A stretch of 64,000 nt of DNA from Clarkia xantiana subsp. parviflora (lineage: Eukaryota; Streptophyta; Magnoliopsida; Myrtales; Onagraceae). The position numbers and the translations under genes are program-made. The stretch is taken from contig JAPTYO010000002.1 of NCBI GenBank assembly GCA_036873135.1, positions 17,138,452-17,202,451 of the forward strand, read 5' to 3'. Of the stretch, positions 9,619-21,531 are shown in pieces (position 1 is the stretch's first letter; every line of letters begins with the position of its first letter). Under the pieces are notes generated by a model. That model saw only the letters and a list, made by a program, of their open reading frames with translations, did no database searches and was not told the DNA's origin.

Positions 9619-12323
9619 TCACAATTCACTGCCCGGTCGAGGATATCTTACGGTGGTTGTGGGTTTCCCCAAAGCTAGCGAAGTCGACGAATTACATTTA
9701 TCGAACTCTTCTTTGTCCTCAGTGTAGGCTTTACTAACAACATCTTGGAGCTCCATATGTCGTTGTCTTTTAGCTTGTCTCTCCTCGGGTGTCTCCTTCC
9801 CATGCCATGTTATCTGAGACAGACTTCCCTTGTTCAATATCTTGTCGATCACGGCCGAGCACCGCGGAAAGAATCGTCTCCCAAGTTCCACTGATCAATG
9901 AATAGTTTTGGTATCAATAATGCGTTTATGTAAACTTTAAGAGAAACATTGACTTCTTGTTACCTGCTTTGGAGAGGGCTCTCATTCTGTTGAGATGTTC
10001 CTCTTGGATCTTGAAAGGAGCCTCGTTCAAGTCCACGCATGCCCCATGCGCGCTGCCCGTGTTTCGAGTCGTAATGTTTAGCAACGGGAACTCGGAAGTT
10101 TCGTCAATCTCAGCAATGTCCAGTACCACTTTCGCTTCGATCGGGAACAGAAGTTTTGCGAGACCAACTGCAGTGCCATTATTCATCATAAACCAAACTA
10201 AACCAAAGATGTTCCAAAACGAACAGAGCTTCTTACGAACTATTCCAGATCGATTCGAATATATGGCCGAGCTCGAATTTTAAAAAATCAAACTCGACCA
10301 ATCATATAAGAGTTAACTGCATCTATGCACCAAGTGTGCTGACCATGATTTTTTTCTATTCCTAGGCTCAAACACGAAAACTCTAGCTAAGGAACGAAAC
10401 GCTGAACCGCTATATACAAACTCAGAGAGAAAATGAAGATTACCTCTGTTTTCCATATATAGCAACCGTTTTCGAAGATCATCACCGGCCATAGCAAGCG
10501 AAAGTGCGGCCTCTCCGAGCAACGGGTCCCGCCTCTCGGCCTGCTCCAATATCTCAACACACAACCTATCGTTCGGAGTCGGCTTACCCTCCTCTGTCGG
10601 CCGAAAATAATCCACAGCCTTCGTAAGCCTCTTCGATATCTGCAGCGCCTTCCGACCATCAGACGTGAGATCTGATGGTTTTGCTCCCTTTATAAGCAAC
10701 GATACGATAATCTTCGGCTCCTTCCTCATTGCAGCCATGTGTAGCACCGTATACCCCCGCAAATTCCTCCGATTCACGTCCGCAATCCCTAGATCGAGAA
10801 GCTCGATCGTGGTCTTGGAATCGCAGTAGGCGACCGCGTAGTGGATCGCGCAGGCGTCGTCGAGGCTCGTGTCAGCTTCTCGGAGGAGCATACGGACTAG
10901 TTCGACATCGTCAGAGTCCAATGCTCGGTGGATCCGCTTCACGTGTTTGTCGGGGAAGTTGCCCAAGTTCGGCCGGATCAACCCAAGCTCGGCTCTGTGG
11001 GCCATGACTTGCTTCGTGACGTGATGGGGCAGCGATTTCTCGAGGGTTATAGTGTCGATATCGGATCGAACAACGATCTCGATGCAGTGGGAGAGGAGTT
11101 TCTGACAAGCCGTGCCGCAGATGTTGGCTACAGATAGAATTACGAGAACATCATCGACGGCTGTTTTGTGAAGAATGTCTAATAGGTGTCCCTGCAAAGA
11201 ACACAAATAGCTAAGAAAACCGCAGATCCTTGAATGTTCCACTAAACTAAATATAGCAACTAGCAAGCATGAACAACAGATACAAGATCATAACCTACAT
11301 CAGTAATAGAATCAAATGATCAATTAATCTATATTTCTTTTGCAGAAAACTAGTTTTTGTACTTGTGCTTAGTAAATACCAAAATGCAAGCTTGTTAACT
11401 TCAAAAAATGTTAAAACTTTGGTCGGTAAACATAAAAATAGTGTAGGCGCTTTTTAAAATATTTTAGATTTACGAAATTAGTGGACGAGTTGGTCTTGCT
11501 TTGATCTACGCAAAAGCGTTGGAAAATTATATAAGGTTGAATTTCGTATTTGGATTTTCCTTGTATCAGGCATCAAAATATATATTATTTGAACAAAAAG
11601 TTTAGAAATTTCCTAGTTTAGCCTAATTTTCGGTTAATTTGAAAAGAAATTCAGTAATTTGCTGTTTTTTTTTTTGGCCAATAGTAATTTGCTGGTTCAG
11701 TCTATTTTTTTCTGTAAAAACTCAGTACAATTGATATTCAATCAAGAAGATAAGTGAACCCTAAAATGGCAGTAGAAGAGCTGAAACTTAGTTACCTGAA
11801 ACAAATCGACCAATTCAGACAGCTGGAACGTGAAGGAAGCATAGAGCACCTGCACCAAGAAGTCCACCGCGGGGCGGCACGCCGCGTGGGAGCATTCATC
11901 GTCCACGCACCGACACACGTCGGCCGGCGCTGCTTTCACTTTCCCGCTGTAAAGGTAGCTCAGAACCGCCATTACTGAATCGATCCCGATCTCGAAGTCC
12001 CTCGCCATCTCCTTCAGATCCAATTTGAGCCCCTTATCCTTCCCCATGAACGCGTTCTTGAAGAACGCGCTTCTGGCCGAGAGAATGCAGCGGTGGACTG
12101 GGAGCTCCCGGCCGTTGCCTAGCGCAATCGTGGCGTCAGCGAAGAAATTGAACTCCGGCGACAGAAATACGGTCTCAAGGCAGTCAGAGAGGCGCCGGAG
12201 GGACGAGGAATTGGCGGCTGGGGGACAGTACGGAGCTGCGTCCATCGCGACTGCCCCGCAGTAGATGCTGCTGCTGTTGCTTATGTCGTTGGAACCGGAG
12301 AATCCCGATTTAGAGGCCGCCAT
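9619..12323 (-). CDS. NPR1: NPR1-like immune regulator (BTB/ankyrin), 4 exons
   Basis: Exons (minus): 12323-11796, 11191-10444, 10167-9964, 9890-9619. All introns are GT-AG, and the CDS of 1752 nt gives 583 residues, normal for NPR1. In this family the protein is a salicylate-responsive transcriptional co-regulator shuttling between cytosol and nucleus. Visible: an N-terminal BTB/POZ domain with HRCILSARS (conserved Cys79) and a CVDDECSHAACR cluster matching the zinc-binding Cys/His set. Ankyrin repeats follow (LDSDDVELVRMLL, GYTVLHMAAMRKEP), then the C-terminal NPR1-like domain with MENRV at the exon 2/3 junction (R425 retained) and VELGRRFFPRCSAV. The DVNRRN and RDPLLGEAALSLAMAG segments fit NPR1 of non-Brassicaceae dicots better than the NPR3/4 or BOP groups. 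An in-frame upstream ATG at 12377 would add 18 residues; I chose 12323 for its better context. The tail after KCNSSTS is unusual, ending RYPRPGSEL without the expected basic cluster. Confidence 0.92.
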
Positions 12324-12753
12324 GACTGGTCTAGGTTCAGAGGATTGGTGAATCGATTGGAGAAGAGAACAGGGCATGAATGAATTGAGAAGGATCCCTC
12401 AATCGCCAGATTTACAGAGAAGGAAAAGTCAAGGGGTGGATATAGATGTGGATTCATGTGGCCAACGCTGACGATCGAGAAAGCATTGAAACTTGAAAGA
12501 GAAGTGAGAGAAGGCCGTGATTGAGGAAGTTGTCGTTACTGTGGAAAGAGGCCGTGATCCGTACATCATCGTCTCCATAGATTCATCCATTTTTGCGCAA
12601 AAAGTCGGCAACTTTCCGAATTAGGGCTAGATTTGGGAGACCACGAAACTTCTTCGTTATTGTTCTGATTCAGCAGTTCGCAGCTTTTTTCTTTTACCGA
12701 AGGATGACCACACAGCAAGCTACTACACTCGGGTGTCGGGAAAGCCATATCCA

Positions 12754-12767
12754 GGTCAAAGTCAAAG
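12754..12767 (-). promoter_or_regulatory. Tandem W-boxes upstream of NPR1-like gene
   Basis: Plus-strand ggtcaaagtcaaag reads CTTTGACTTTGACC on the gene strand, giving two overlapping-phase W-box cores (TTGACT, TTGACC) 6 bp apart. They lie about 430 bp upstream of the chosen ATG. W-boxes bind WRKY factors, and WRKY control of NPR1 is known in Arabidopsis. A third gtcaa core lies at 12428-12432. Confidence 0.55.
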
Positions 12768-12769
12768 AT

Positions 12770-13640
12770 TGATCTTTGGTTATAGGCTTATGGCAGAATG
12801 ATGGCAGATGCACCAAATTCACAGTTAACTACACTTATACAACTTGGTTCAATAAATTGGGATTCCAGTGGGTACGGTGTCATTATAAGGTTAATTATTA
12901 AATTAATGTTAAAGTCCAATTAATTGTCATTATATTTGCGGTATTCTTTTTATATTTTTTATTGTTCTAAAAGTAAACTTTGTATAAGATAAGTTCTTAA
13001 TATAAGATAAGTTAATATTATTAATAGTATGATAGAAATATTAGGTATAATTAAAAATTTTCATATTTTTTTCATATTTTAAAATTTTACATATATTACA
13101 ATTAAGTACACTCTAATAGTAAAAAAAACACAAGCATGGTGCTCCACAAGTATTGTAGAAAATCCCACTTATTTTTGTAGCAAATTACTAGCCGAATTTC
13201 TGCCAATGTGCAATTTGATAGCTCTGTCAATTTATTCGTTAATTATGTATGGTATATATTTCCTAAAATAACTAAAAGTAACCTAAAGTTCTAATATGAT
13301 TCTAAAATAACTCAACTTTTATATAAAAGCAAATATAAATCTCGAATAAAAATTTAGAATGAAACATAATATACAATTTTTATATATAAGTTAAATATAT
13401 GACCCCCAAAGTTTAAAAATTAAATATTTTAAAAGTGCCTTATAGATTTTTTAATAATATTTTAACTTTTTTCTTTTGTATTTTTAAGATACATTTTTAT
13501 TTATATATTCACTAATATATATTATTTGAAAATTTATTTTTATATAAAACATCATGTCATTATATTATTATAGTAAAACTTTAGGGTGTTTCTAGTAATT
13601 TTTAAATTATTTTCCGTCCAATGCTAACTTAAAGATGGAC
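12770..13640. other. AT-rich intergenic, no gene seen
   Basis: Mostly A/T with short homopolymers. I see no coding frame, terminal repeats or RNA gene. Confidence 0.6.
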
Positions 13641-13871
13641 AAGAAGACATGTTGTGGTGGTTCAGCGCCTCATCCATTAACCAGAGGTCAGGGGTTCAAT
13701 CCCCGCTAGTGATGGGAATGGAAAATTGTTCATGGCCAGCACTTTACCCCTTACGGGCTGACCCGGTGCGAGTGGGGATTAGTCTAGGTGTGGAGCAAGC
13801 ATGCTACGCGTCCTGCCCTCCTGATGAGGGCTCCCTAGGACCACCCCACGGGAAACCAAAAAAAAAAAAAG
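13641..13871 (+). mobile_element. tRNA-derived SINE
   Basis: A compact ~230-bp GC-balanced insert in AT-rich DNA. It has a box-A-like tggttcagcgcc near 13658, an exact box-B ggttcaatccc near 13692, a non-tRNA body, and a poly(A) tail at 13857-13870. These are the parts of a Pol III-transcribed tRNA-derived SINE. Short aagac occurrences flank it (before 13650 and after the tail), but the target duplication is uncertain. Confidence 0.7.
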
Positions 13872-15490
13872 ACTAGACTAGACTAGTTTTTTGTACAATA
13901 TAGAAAGTTTATCTTGCAATTTCCTACAACAACAAAAAAATATGGCTGGCAATTTGCATGTTCATGTAAAATTTAGCTAGCGATTTGGTAATCAATCCAA
14001 TTTTATATATCAATATAAAGTTAATTTATAATTTAGTTAACTATAGTTGAATCTAACAGTATTTGTTATGGATTCAGTTGAGCTCAACTGTAGCATTACT
14101 AGGTTCGGTTAAACTTACGATGGGTTCAGTTAATCCTGGGTTCAATTGAAGTCAGGTGCAGCATTGCTGGATTTCATTGAACTTACCAGCTGATGTGCTA
14201 GATTCGATCAAACTAAGCTGCAGTATTGTCACCCAGCAGAAAAAAAAAAAAAAAAAAAAAAGATTCGATCAAATTAAGTTGCAGTATTGTTGGGTTCAAT
14301 CGATCCAACACAATCGTTGGTAGAATATGAGCTCCAACTCGGTTTTTTATTTTTTTAAAAGAAAAAAATGAATAAAAATGATTAAAAAATATATATAATG
14401 AATAACTTGGTAAATATATAAATGCTATTTTTAACATTTAATCTTAATGTAACTAATCGACTATATTAACAAATACAAATAACTAAAACACGCATATTTA
14501 AATCAAACAGTTGTATGGTAAACTTATGTAGCCATACTAGGTTTTAATCCTAAAAACTAAAGTTATACAAGAAAATTTAAATATATTTCACTATTATTGA
14601 TAATAATAATAATATATGAAAAATGTGTACAATTATTTTTTATATATATTATTTAAGTACGCAAGTATATGGTAAGTAATATAACTAGTACTCTGTATTT
14701 TAAGGTAGGAGGCTACTTTATAAAAATAAAATAAAAAACAAAAACAAATTGCTCATGGTACTTTGTTATAGCATGTCGACATTTTTTTTTGTGGTGTTAT
14801 GCATGTCGACATTGAAAATTAATTTGAATCGATAAAAAAAATTATATGCTAAATAATTTAATTATTACGATCCACCATGTAATAATGATAATACAGACTA
14901 GGTAATTAAATCATAAATTGTTTCTTAATATTGTAATATAAAATGTTTACAATTAAATGCTAAAATTGTAATAATAATAATATATGATAAAGTTTTTGTT
15001 GGTGGAATATGATAAAGTTGATGTCATACAAAAAGGATACACATACCGTAAGGTGAAGGGATAATTATTAAATCTGTTTTTCTTTTCCCAATTTTCTTGT
15101 CTGATGTCATAGTTAATGCCTAGCTAGGCCAAATAACCTTACATCATGCTATGATGTCAAGCCCATGCTATTTTTTAATATTCTTATTATTATGAATTAA
15201 TTCATAAAGAAAATGACAAAGATTTCCCCAGTATTTGACTTTCTCGGAACCACCCCATTCATTTAATTGAGACATGTCTACGGTCTACCCAGTTCTGCAT
15301 TTCCACAAATACCCCTATGGTTGTGTCCAATTTGCAGACAACTACCACCAAGTAAATTACAAAGCACCTTTATCAGTTGCTTCCTTGCACCTCCAACTAA
15401 GAAACTCACAAGCTGCCAACAAAAATGGTGGGTCTCTTCAACGACTGGAATTATATGAAAATGAAACAGAATGCTATAATATATATATAA
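13872..15490. other. AT-rich intergenic, a short duplicated segment only
   Basis: No gene is seen. At 14200-14310 a ~30-bp segment (gattcgatcaaactaagctg...) recurs almost exactly on both sides of a run of about 22 A. The rest is AT-rich with short frames. Confidence 0.55.
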
Positions 15491-17823
15491 TTTAGGTACA
15501 CTTCTAAGGCTAATAGCTTAGATTTTTGACATGTCACTAATAAGCATTTTGATTAATTGATAGTTGTTGTTGTAACTTATTCATATGTTACACATTTCTC
15601 AATTCTTTAATCTCATTTTTTCTACATGTATATTAGTTAATCTTGATTAGTATACTAATTCACATTCTTCATATTTATATTCTAATAGTTTTTGTGAGTT
15701 TTACAAAAATAATTTGTGCAACGTGTAGTTAAAATAGTGTTAAATTAGGATATCAATTTGCAAGAAATGTAAAATTTTAACTTAACAAAAGATTCTTATA
15801 AGAATTCTTAAGAATAAAATGTGTATTGCATCCTTAAATTTAAATACTTTTTAAGAAAAAAAATCATGCATGCTTTCTTTCATTAAAAGTTTAAAACAAC
15901 CTCTTTTTACACATATGTTGTCACCTTTTTAATTATTTCTAAAACTAACTATAATATAACCATTGTTAAAAATATCAAAAGTATGTTTAGGTACCAGTAC
16001 AGTGTTATCAGAACCGGACCGGAGGTCGAACCGGTAAGGTCACCGGTTCCCGGTTCGGCCGGTCCGACCCGGTTCGAACCCGGTCCGACCGTTTTACTGC
16101 ATATTATATAATATATAATTTTTCTAGAGTTGATTGGTGGGCTCAATCCAACAAAACGTTGGCCCAGCACTAATGTAGTCATTCCTTACAAATCAGCCCA
16201 ACAAAACATTGGCCCAATATCCTAGTGTAGTCATTCATATCCCTAATTCTCTTCTTCTTCCTCATTCTATTTTTTTTTATTTTGTTGCCAATCCCCCTTT
16301 CTTCTATTCTTCCTTACCTTCTAATTACATTCTTCCCCTTCCCTCATTTCCTTTCCCGTACCCCCTTACCCCTTCGATTCCCTCTTCTTCCTAAAACCTT
16401 GTCCTCTCACCCTCTCCACTTTACCCACTCTCCTCTTTGATCAAATCTCTCTCGTCCCTCCCTATCATCCCTCCCCCTCTCTCTCTCCCATCTCCCCAAG
16501 CTCGAAGGTGTAGTTTGGCGATGGAGGGAGAAGCACGACAATGAAGGGAGAAACACGGCAATTGAGTTGCTCCGGTGGAGGTAGAGTTTGGCGGCAGCTG
16601 CTAGAGCAGTTTTCAATTACAGTTGATTTTTTTTTTTTTTTTTTTGCTTTTGTTTTTTTATCGAACCGGCAGACCGGCGGACCGCCCGGTCTGCTCAGAA
16701 CCGGCCGGTTCGCAAAAAAACCGGATGTCGAACCGGGTTTGCTTACATCCTCCGGATTTTCTCGAACCGGACCGTTGGAAGCACCGGTTCCGGTTCGAAC
16801 CCGGTCGGACCGCCGGTCCGGTCCGGTTCTGATAACACTGTTAGGTACACTTCTAAGGCTAATAGCTTAGATTTTTTGTCATGTCACTAATAAACATTTT
16901 GATTGGTTGATAATTGGTGTTGTAACTTATTCATATGTTACACATTACTCAATTCTTTAATCTCATTTTTTTCTACATGTATATTAGTTAATCTTGATTA
17001 GTATACTAATTCACATTCTTCATATTTATATTCTAATAGTTTTTGTGAGTTTTACAAAAATAATTTGTGCAACGTGTAGTTAAATTAGGGTATCAATTTG
17101 CAAAAAATGTAAAATTTTAACTTAACAAAAGATTCTTATAAGAATTCTTAAGAATAAAATGTGTATTGCATCCTTAAATTTAAATACTTTTTAAGAAAAA
17201 AAATCCATGCATGCTTTCTTTCATTAAAAGTTTAAAACAACCTCTTTTTACACATATGTTGTCACCTTTTTAATTATTTCTAAAACTAACTATATTATAA
17301 CCATTGTTAAAAATATCAAAAGTATGTTTAGGTACACTTCTAAGGCTAATAGCTTAGATTTTTGCCATGTCACTAATAAGCATTTTGATTGGTTGATAAT
17401 TGGTGTTGTAACTTATTCATATGTTACACATTACGCAATTCTTTAATCTCATTTTTTCTACATGTATATTAGTTAATCTTGATTAGTATACTAATTCACA
17501 TTCTTCATATTTATATTCTAATAGTTTTTGTGAGTTTTACAAAAATAATTTGTGCAACGTGTAGTTAAAATAGTGTTAAATTAGGGTATCAATTTGCAAA
17601 AAATGTAAAATTTTAACTTAACAAAAGATTCTTATAAGAATTCTTAAGAATAAAATGTGTATTGCATCCTTAAATTTAAATACTTTTTAAGAAAAAAATT
17701 CATGCATGCTTTCTTTCATTAAAAGTTTAAAAAACCTCTTTTTACACATATGTTGTCACCTTTTTAATTATTTCTAAAACTAACTATAATATAACCATTG
17801 TTAAAAATATCAAAAGTATGTTT
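15491..17823. repeat. ~495-bp segment in three direct tandem copies
   Basis: Copy 1 (15491-15994), copy 2 (about 16841-17330) and copy 3 (17327-17823) all start tttaggtacacttctaagg and end caaaagtatgttta. They differ by only scattered substitutions and one deletion of about 10 bp in copy 2. Copies 1 and 2 are separated by a hAT insertion. No coding frame. The unit has no obvious terminal repeats, so unequal crossing-over is a likely origin. Confidence 0.92.
16000..16840. mobile_element. Non-autonomous hAT element (~841 bp)
   Basis: Terminal inverted repeats CAGTGTTATCAGAACCGG at both ends are flanked by an 8-bp target duplication TTAGGTAC (15987-15994 and 16841-16848). Five extra bases (cagta) lie between the left duplication and the TIR. 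Both ends are dense in CCGG/CCGGTT palindromic motifs. The middle (about 16090-16640) is unique and CT-rich, with no transposase. The empty site is visible at the copy 2/3 junction near 17327. Confidence 0.88.
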
Positions 17824-18560
17824 ATGCTTTTAAAATTCTCAAATAAACTCTAATTTTTTTTTCTTCTAATGTTTGAATTACACCAACATCAATTGATAAT
17901 ATATCATATGTTTTATTTGTTAAGACTTATGGTACTACATATTGTAATAAAATAAAAAATGATGAATTTACTACTTTTTACGTAGAGTGCGAGTAAGATA
18001 TCATAGTAATATAATAAAAACAATGCAAATATTTGAAATTGAATGTAGATGTGTTTTGATAAAACCTACCAATTCTTATCCTCCATCTGTTACTATTCTA
18101 ATTAATTATTTTAAGTTCTCCGTCCATGAATTTTCATCTTCGTCTTCTATATATGTCTTATACTCTTCTTCTTGGTTTTGTTCATTTCACTGCTAAAATG
18201 ATTTGTAATCTCAACATTCAGTTACATCGATCTTAAAAATTAACACAATGTCGAATGAAAATTGCTTCTCAAGCAGAATACTAGGATTAAGATCCCTTCA
18301 GTCGGTCTCGGCACCCGGAATATCGACCACTCCCTCATTTCTGATACCCTCGATGTGATCGTTAATGTAATTTTTTTTAGGGTACTCGAAAGATGACAAT
18401 TTTGGTTTAAATTAGTTTATGTTGATTAAACAGCAGATTGGCTACGCTAACTTGATTGTGCTCATAGTATGACAACGAGAATGATGCATATTTTTGTTTA
18501 GATAGATTTTTTTTTTTTAAAAAAAAAATGCTGGATATTTTTGTGCATTACATGCTTCAC
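17824..18560. other. AT-rich intergenic, no gene seen
   Basis: Short frames only. A less AT-rich stretch near 18285-18360 is too short to identify. Confidence 0.5.
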
Positions 18561-18724
18561 TTGATAAATAAAACGTAAATAATCTTTAAAAAAAATTGGT
18601 GGAAAAAGAACCTAAATTAGCTCAGAAATATTTATAATTTATCATCTATATAATTAATACATAACCTAAACACAAACAAAAATTATAAAAATATCAACCG
18701 CGCAATGTGCGGGGCAAATACCTT
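18561..18724 (+). mobile_element. Helitron 3' end (degenerate)
   Basis: A ccgcgcaatgtgcggg-type hairpin (18698-18713) followed by aaatacctta resembles the hairpin-plus-CTAG ends seen three times further right. The terminal CTAG appears mutated to CTTA. The 5' end of this copy was not located. Confidence 0.45.
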
Positions 18725-19417
18725 ATAAATTAGAAGGAGAGATAGCTGAGGAATTCAGTGCTGCCACGTCATAAATTTAAAACTATCACAGTGTATAGTG
18801 TGCCACCTCACCTCATTTAAAACTCACTCATTTCAATTGGCCAAACACATTTCTTATAATGGGTCAGATTACACATTTCAACTCAATCACACCCACTAGG
18901 CCCACTCCTTTAACCCTAAACAATTTCTCTAGGCTTTAAAAAAAACTCAGATGCCACTCTAAGAAAGACGCCATGGTAATACAACACCTACACTACGTAT
19001 ATTCAATTAATATATAGTGTTTAGATATTTGTACACATACTTACGGTATATATCATGTGAAAATTAAATGTAATAGTCCAGTATATGTCTACTGCACGAT
19101 TAACTTTGTTGAAAAATAGGATTAATCATCAATTGCTAGCTATGTTTATGTAGTCGAATAAATTGTTAATTAAATTTTATATATATTTTAGCTTAAGTTT
19201 TATGTGAATAATTTATAGCTCCATTAGTTTCTCTATATAGTTTGGATGGAATGGATTCCATGATGGGCACATAATGAAGAAAATAGTTTTAAAAAAAAAT
19301 TATTTGACTATCCAAATATCAGTTACCAATTTGCGGCGATTTTGTTCATCACGTGCTAGACATTTGATTAATTCGGTCCAAATATATGACCCGCGAATGC
19401 GCGGGTATAGCACCTAG
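18725..19417 (+). mobile_element. Non-autonomous Helitron A
   Basis: It begins with a taaattagaaggagagatag leader and a tgccacgtca motif like the other copies. It ends with the hairpin CCCGCG-AATG-CGCGGG (19390-19405), tatagcac, then CTAG (19414-19417) followed by T. These are the Helitron 3' features. It carries no Rep/helicase. The next Helitron begins at the very next base. Confidence 0.65.
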
Positions 19418-19758
19418 TCTATCTATCTATATATATAATAAAGTAATAGGAGAGAGGGTGGTTAAATATTATGATGCCACGTCAGCGATTTCGAGCTCCC
19501 ATTGCGTGCCACCTCACATCCTTTCTATTTGGGCCTATGTTGTACATATTATCTATAATATGTTTTTTGCTCATTGTTGTTGTTAATATGTGTTTTATGC
19601 CCACAATAAAAAATATATATCTATTTCTTTAAAATTTAGAATTCAGCTTTACAAATTACATTTTGTTATTAACAAATGTTTTAGGGTTTAGAGTTTGTTC
19701 ATACAAAATAATTTCTTTATTATTTTCCTATGATATATATATATGTATAATAAATATA
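19418..19758 (+). mobile_element. Helitron B, 5' part only
   Basis: It starts TCTATCTATATATATAATAA, then agtaataggagagagggtgg and the atgccacgtcagcg segment. It stops without a 3' hairpin where Helitron C begins. Confidence 0.7.
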
Positions 19759-19892
19759 TCTATCTATATATATAATAAAGTAATAGGAGAGAGGGTGGTT
19801 AAATATTATGATGCCACGTCAGCGATTTCGAGCTCCCCTTGCGTGCCACCTCACATCCTTTCTATTTGGGCATATGTTGTACATATTATATA

Positions 19893-20576
19893 CTAGGTAA
19901 TTTACCCGCGCTTTGCGCGTTATGATAATTTGCGCATTTTATTAATAAAAGAATATATGTAAATATATTTATAAAACGGTAATATAAATACAGTTTTAAA
20001 ATATTTTTATTTTATTTTTTATTTTTATTTTTCACTATTTTTTTAACTTGCTTAATAATATTTAATCATTTCATGTTTTCTATATATATTTTCAACACTT
20101 GAGTCATTTTATGTTTTTCTTTATTTTTTTAATATTAAAAAAATTGTAACTATTTAGTAATTATATATTAGTTAAAAGATATTATTCACTATAGTTTTCT
20201 AAGTTCATTATTTACTTAAATAAATCTTTCTTTTTTTTTTGGCAAAGTTATTTGATTTTTTTTATCTAATTTTTTTTCCGACCTATTTTAGTGTACTTTA
20301 CAAATTAATTTGTTAGAGTGCAAACTTGCAATTTTCTTTTGTATGATGTTCAAAACTCAATTTTCCAAACTCGAAATGAAACGGTTCGTAACATGGAATG
20401 TGGAGCTTTGCTTGATATTTAGACATCCATGTGGGAGTGATATGTTGTTGTAACTTATCAAATTTGACATGTACCAATCAATTAATTTCATTTTAACACA
20501 TAAGAAAGATAAAGATGTGCAAAAACCTTACTTGTCAACTTGTTAGAAGATTATTTAGAATTATATTATATATAGA
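19893..20576 (-). mobile_element. Minus-strand non-autonomous Helitron
   Basis: Read on the minus strand it starts TCTATATATAATATAATTC (20576) and ends with a CGCGC-AAA-GCGCG hairpin (near 19920-19904), taaattac, CTAG (19896-19893) and T. About 684 bp, AT-rich, with no coding frame. Confidence 0.7.
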
Positions 20577-20577
20577 C

Positions 20578-21347
20578 AGGGTTAAGAACCTATGAAAGGT
20601 CTGAACTATCACCCATGTTAACGGGAGATGTCTGAAATTTAAAAAGTTAATAACAGAGGTCTGAAATTTCAGTTTTGTTGATAACAGCGGTCTCCGTTAG
20701 TTTTTTCCGTTAAAACTAACGGAAGTTGGTCACATGCTTGGCATGTGACCCGAAATAAAATAAATTTCCAAAAAATGCTCTTCTATCAAGTGTGCCCCTC
20801 ACATGCTTGAAGTGAAAAGACCAATATGCCCTTGAAGCCACCACGACTCCACCAACCCAGCTCCGGCGACCACCAACCGTACTCCGGAGACCACCACCGT
20901 ACTCCGGCGACCACCACCAAGGCTCCGATTGGGCCCAAATCGAAGCCACCGGCCCCGATTAGGCTCCGATCGGAGTTTTTTGGCTAAGGTGGTGGCCGGA
21001 GTCGGGTGGCCGGAGCCGAGGTGGTGGTCGTCGGAGTCGAGGTGGTGGTCGCCGGAGTCGGGTGGTGGTGGCCGGAGTCGGGTGGTGGTGGCGGTGGCCG
21101 GAGTTGGGTGGTTTTGATTTGACTTTAGGGGTAAAATTGTCATTTCACATTTCATTAAATAAAACAAAATATTAAAGGGGCAAAATTTTCATTTCACACA
21201 ATTCTGTTAAATTTAACCCTAAAAATGGACGGAAAACCTCAAATCAACAAAATTGAAATTTCATACCTCTGTTATTAACTTTTTAAATTTCAGACCTCTC
21301 CCGTTAACATGGGTGATAGTTCAGACCTTTCATAGGTTCTTAACCCT
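20578..21347. mobile_element. Long-TIR DNA element (Mutator-like?), 770 bp
   Basis: Inverted repeats of about 100 bp start agggttaagaacctatgaaa at both ends and differ at only a few bases. The interior has inverted cgttag/ctaacg motifs, a gtcacatgc...gcatgtgac palindrome, and a GC-rich core (20830-21110) of ggtggtggccggagtcgg-like repeats. No clear target duplication: the flanks share only tatata. Long TIRs without a transposase suggest a non-autonomous Mutator-like element. Confidence 0.75.
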
Positions 21348-21531
21348 TATATATAATATGTTTTTGGCTCATTGTTGTTGTTAATATGTGTTTTAGGCCC
21401 ACAATAAAAAATATATCTATTTCCTTAAAATTTAGAATTCAGCTTTACAAATTACATTTTGTTATTAACAAATGTTTTAGGGTTTAGAGTTTATTCATAC
21501 AAAATAATTTCTTTACATTTTTCCTATGATA

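Larger units (their letters stand above)
19759..21531 (+). mobile_element. Helitron C, 5' part, split by two insertions
   Basis: It has the same 5' sequence as B and D. Its sequence breaks off at gtacatattata (19891) and resumes at tatataatatgtttttgg (21348) after the minus-strand Helitron and the long-TIR element. It again lacks a 3' end and is followed by Helitron D. Confidence 0.7.

Noticed and set aside
10729..11007. Plus-strand frames opposite NPR1 exons
   Set aside because: Shadows of a well-supported exon in GC-richer sequence.
13641..13871. Functional tRNA gene
   Set aside because: Box-A/box-B-like motifs are present but no complete cloverleaf; the poly(A) tail shows a SINE.
14195..14310. 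Retrogene or SINE defined by the poly(A) run and flanking 30-bp repeats
   Set aside because: Only ~10 bp plus poly(A) separates the repeats, so there is no inserted body.
20799..21167. GC-rich frames (Pro/Thr/His repeats) as proteins
   Set aside because: Products of ggtggtggccgg simple repeats inside a TIR element, present on both strands.
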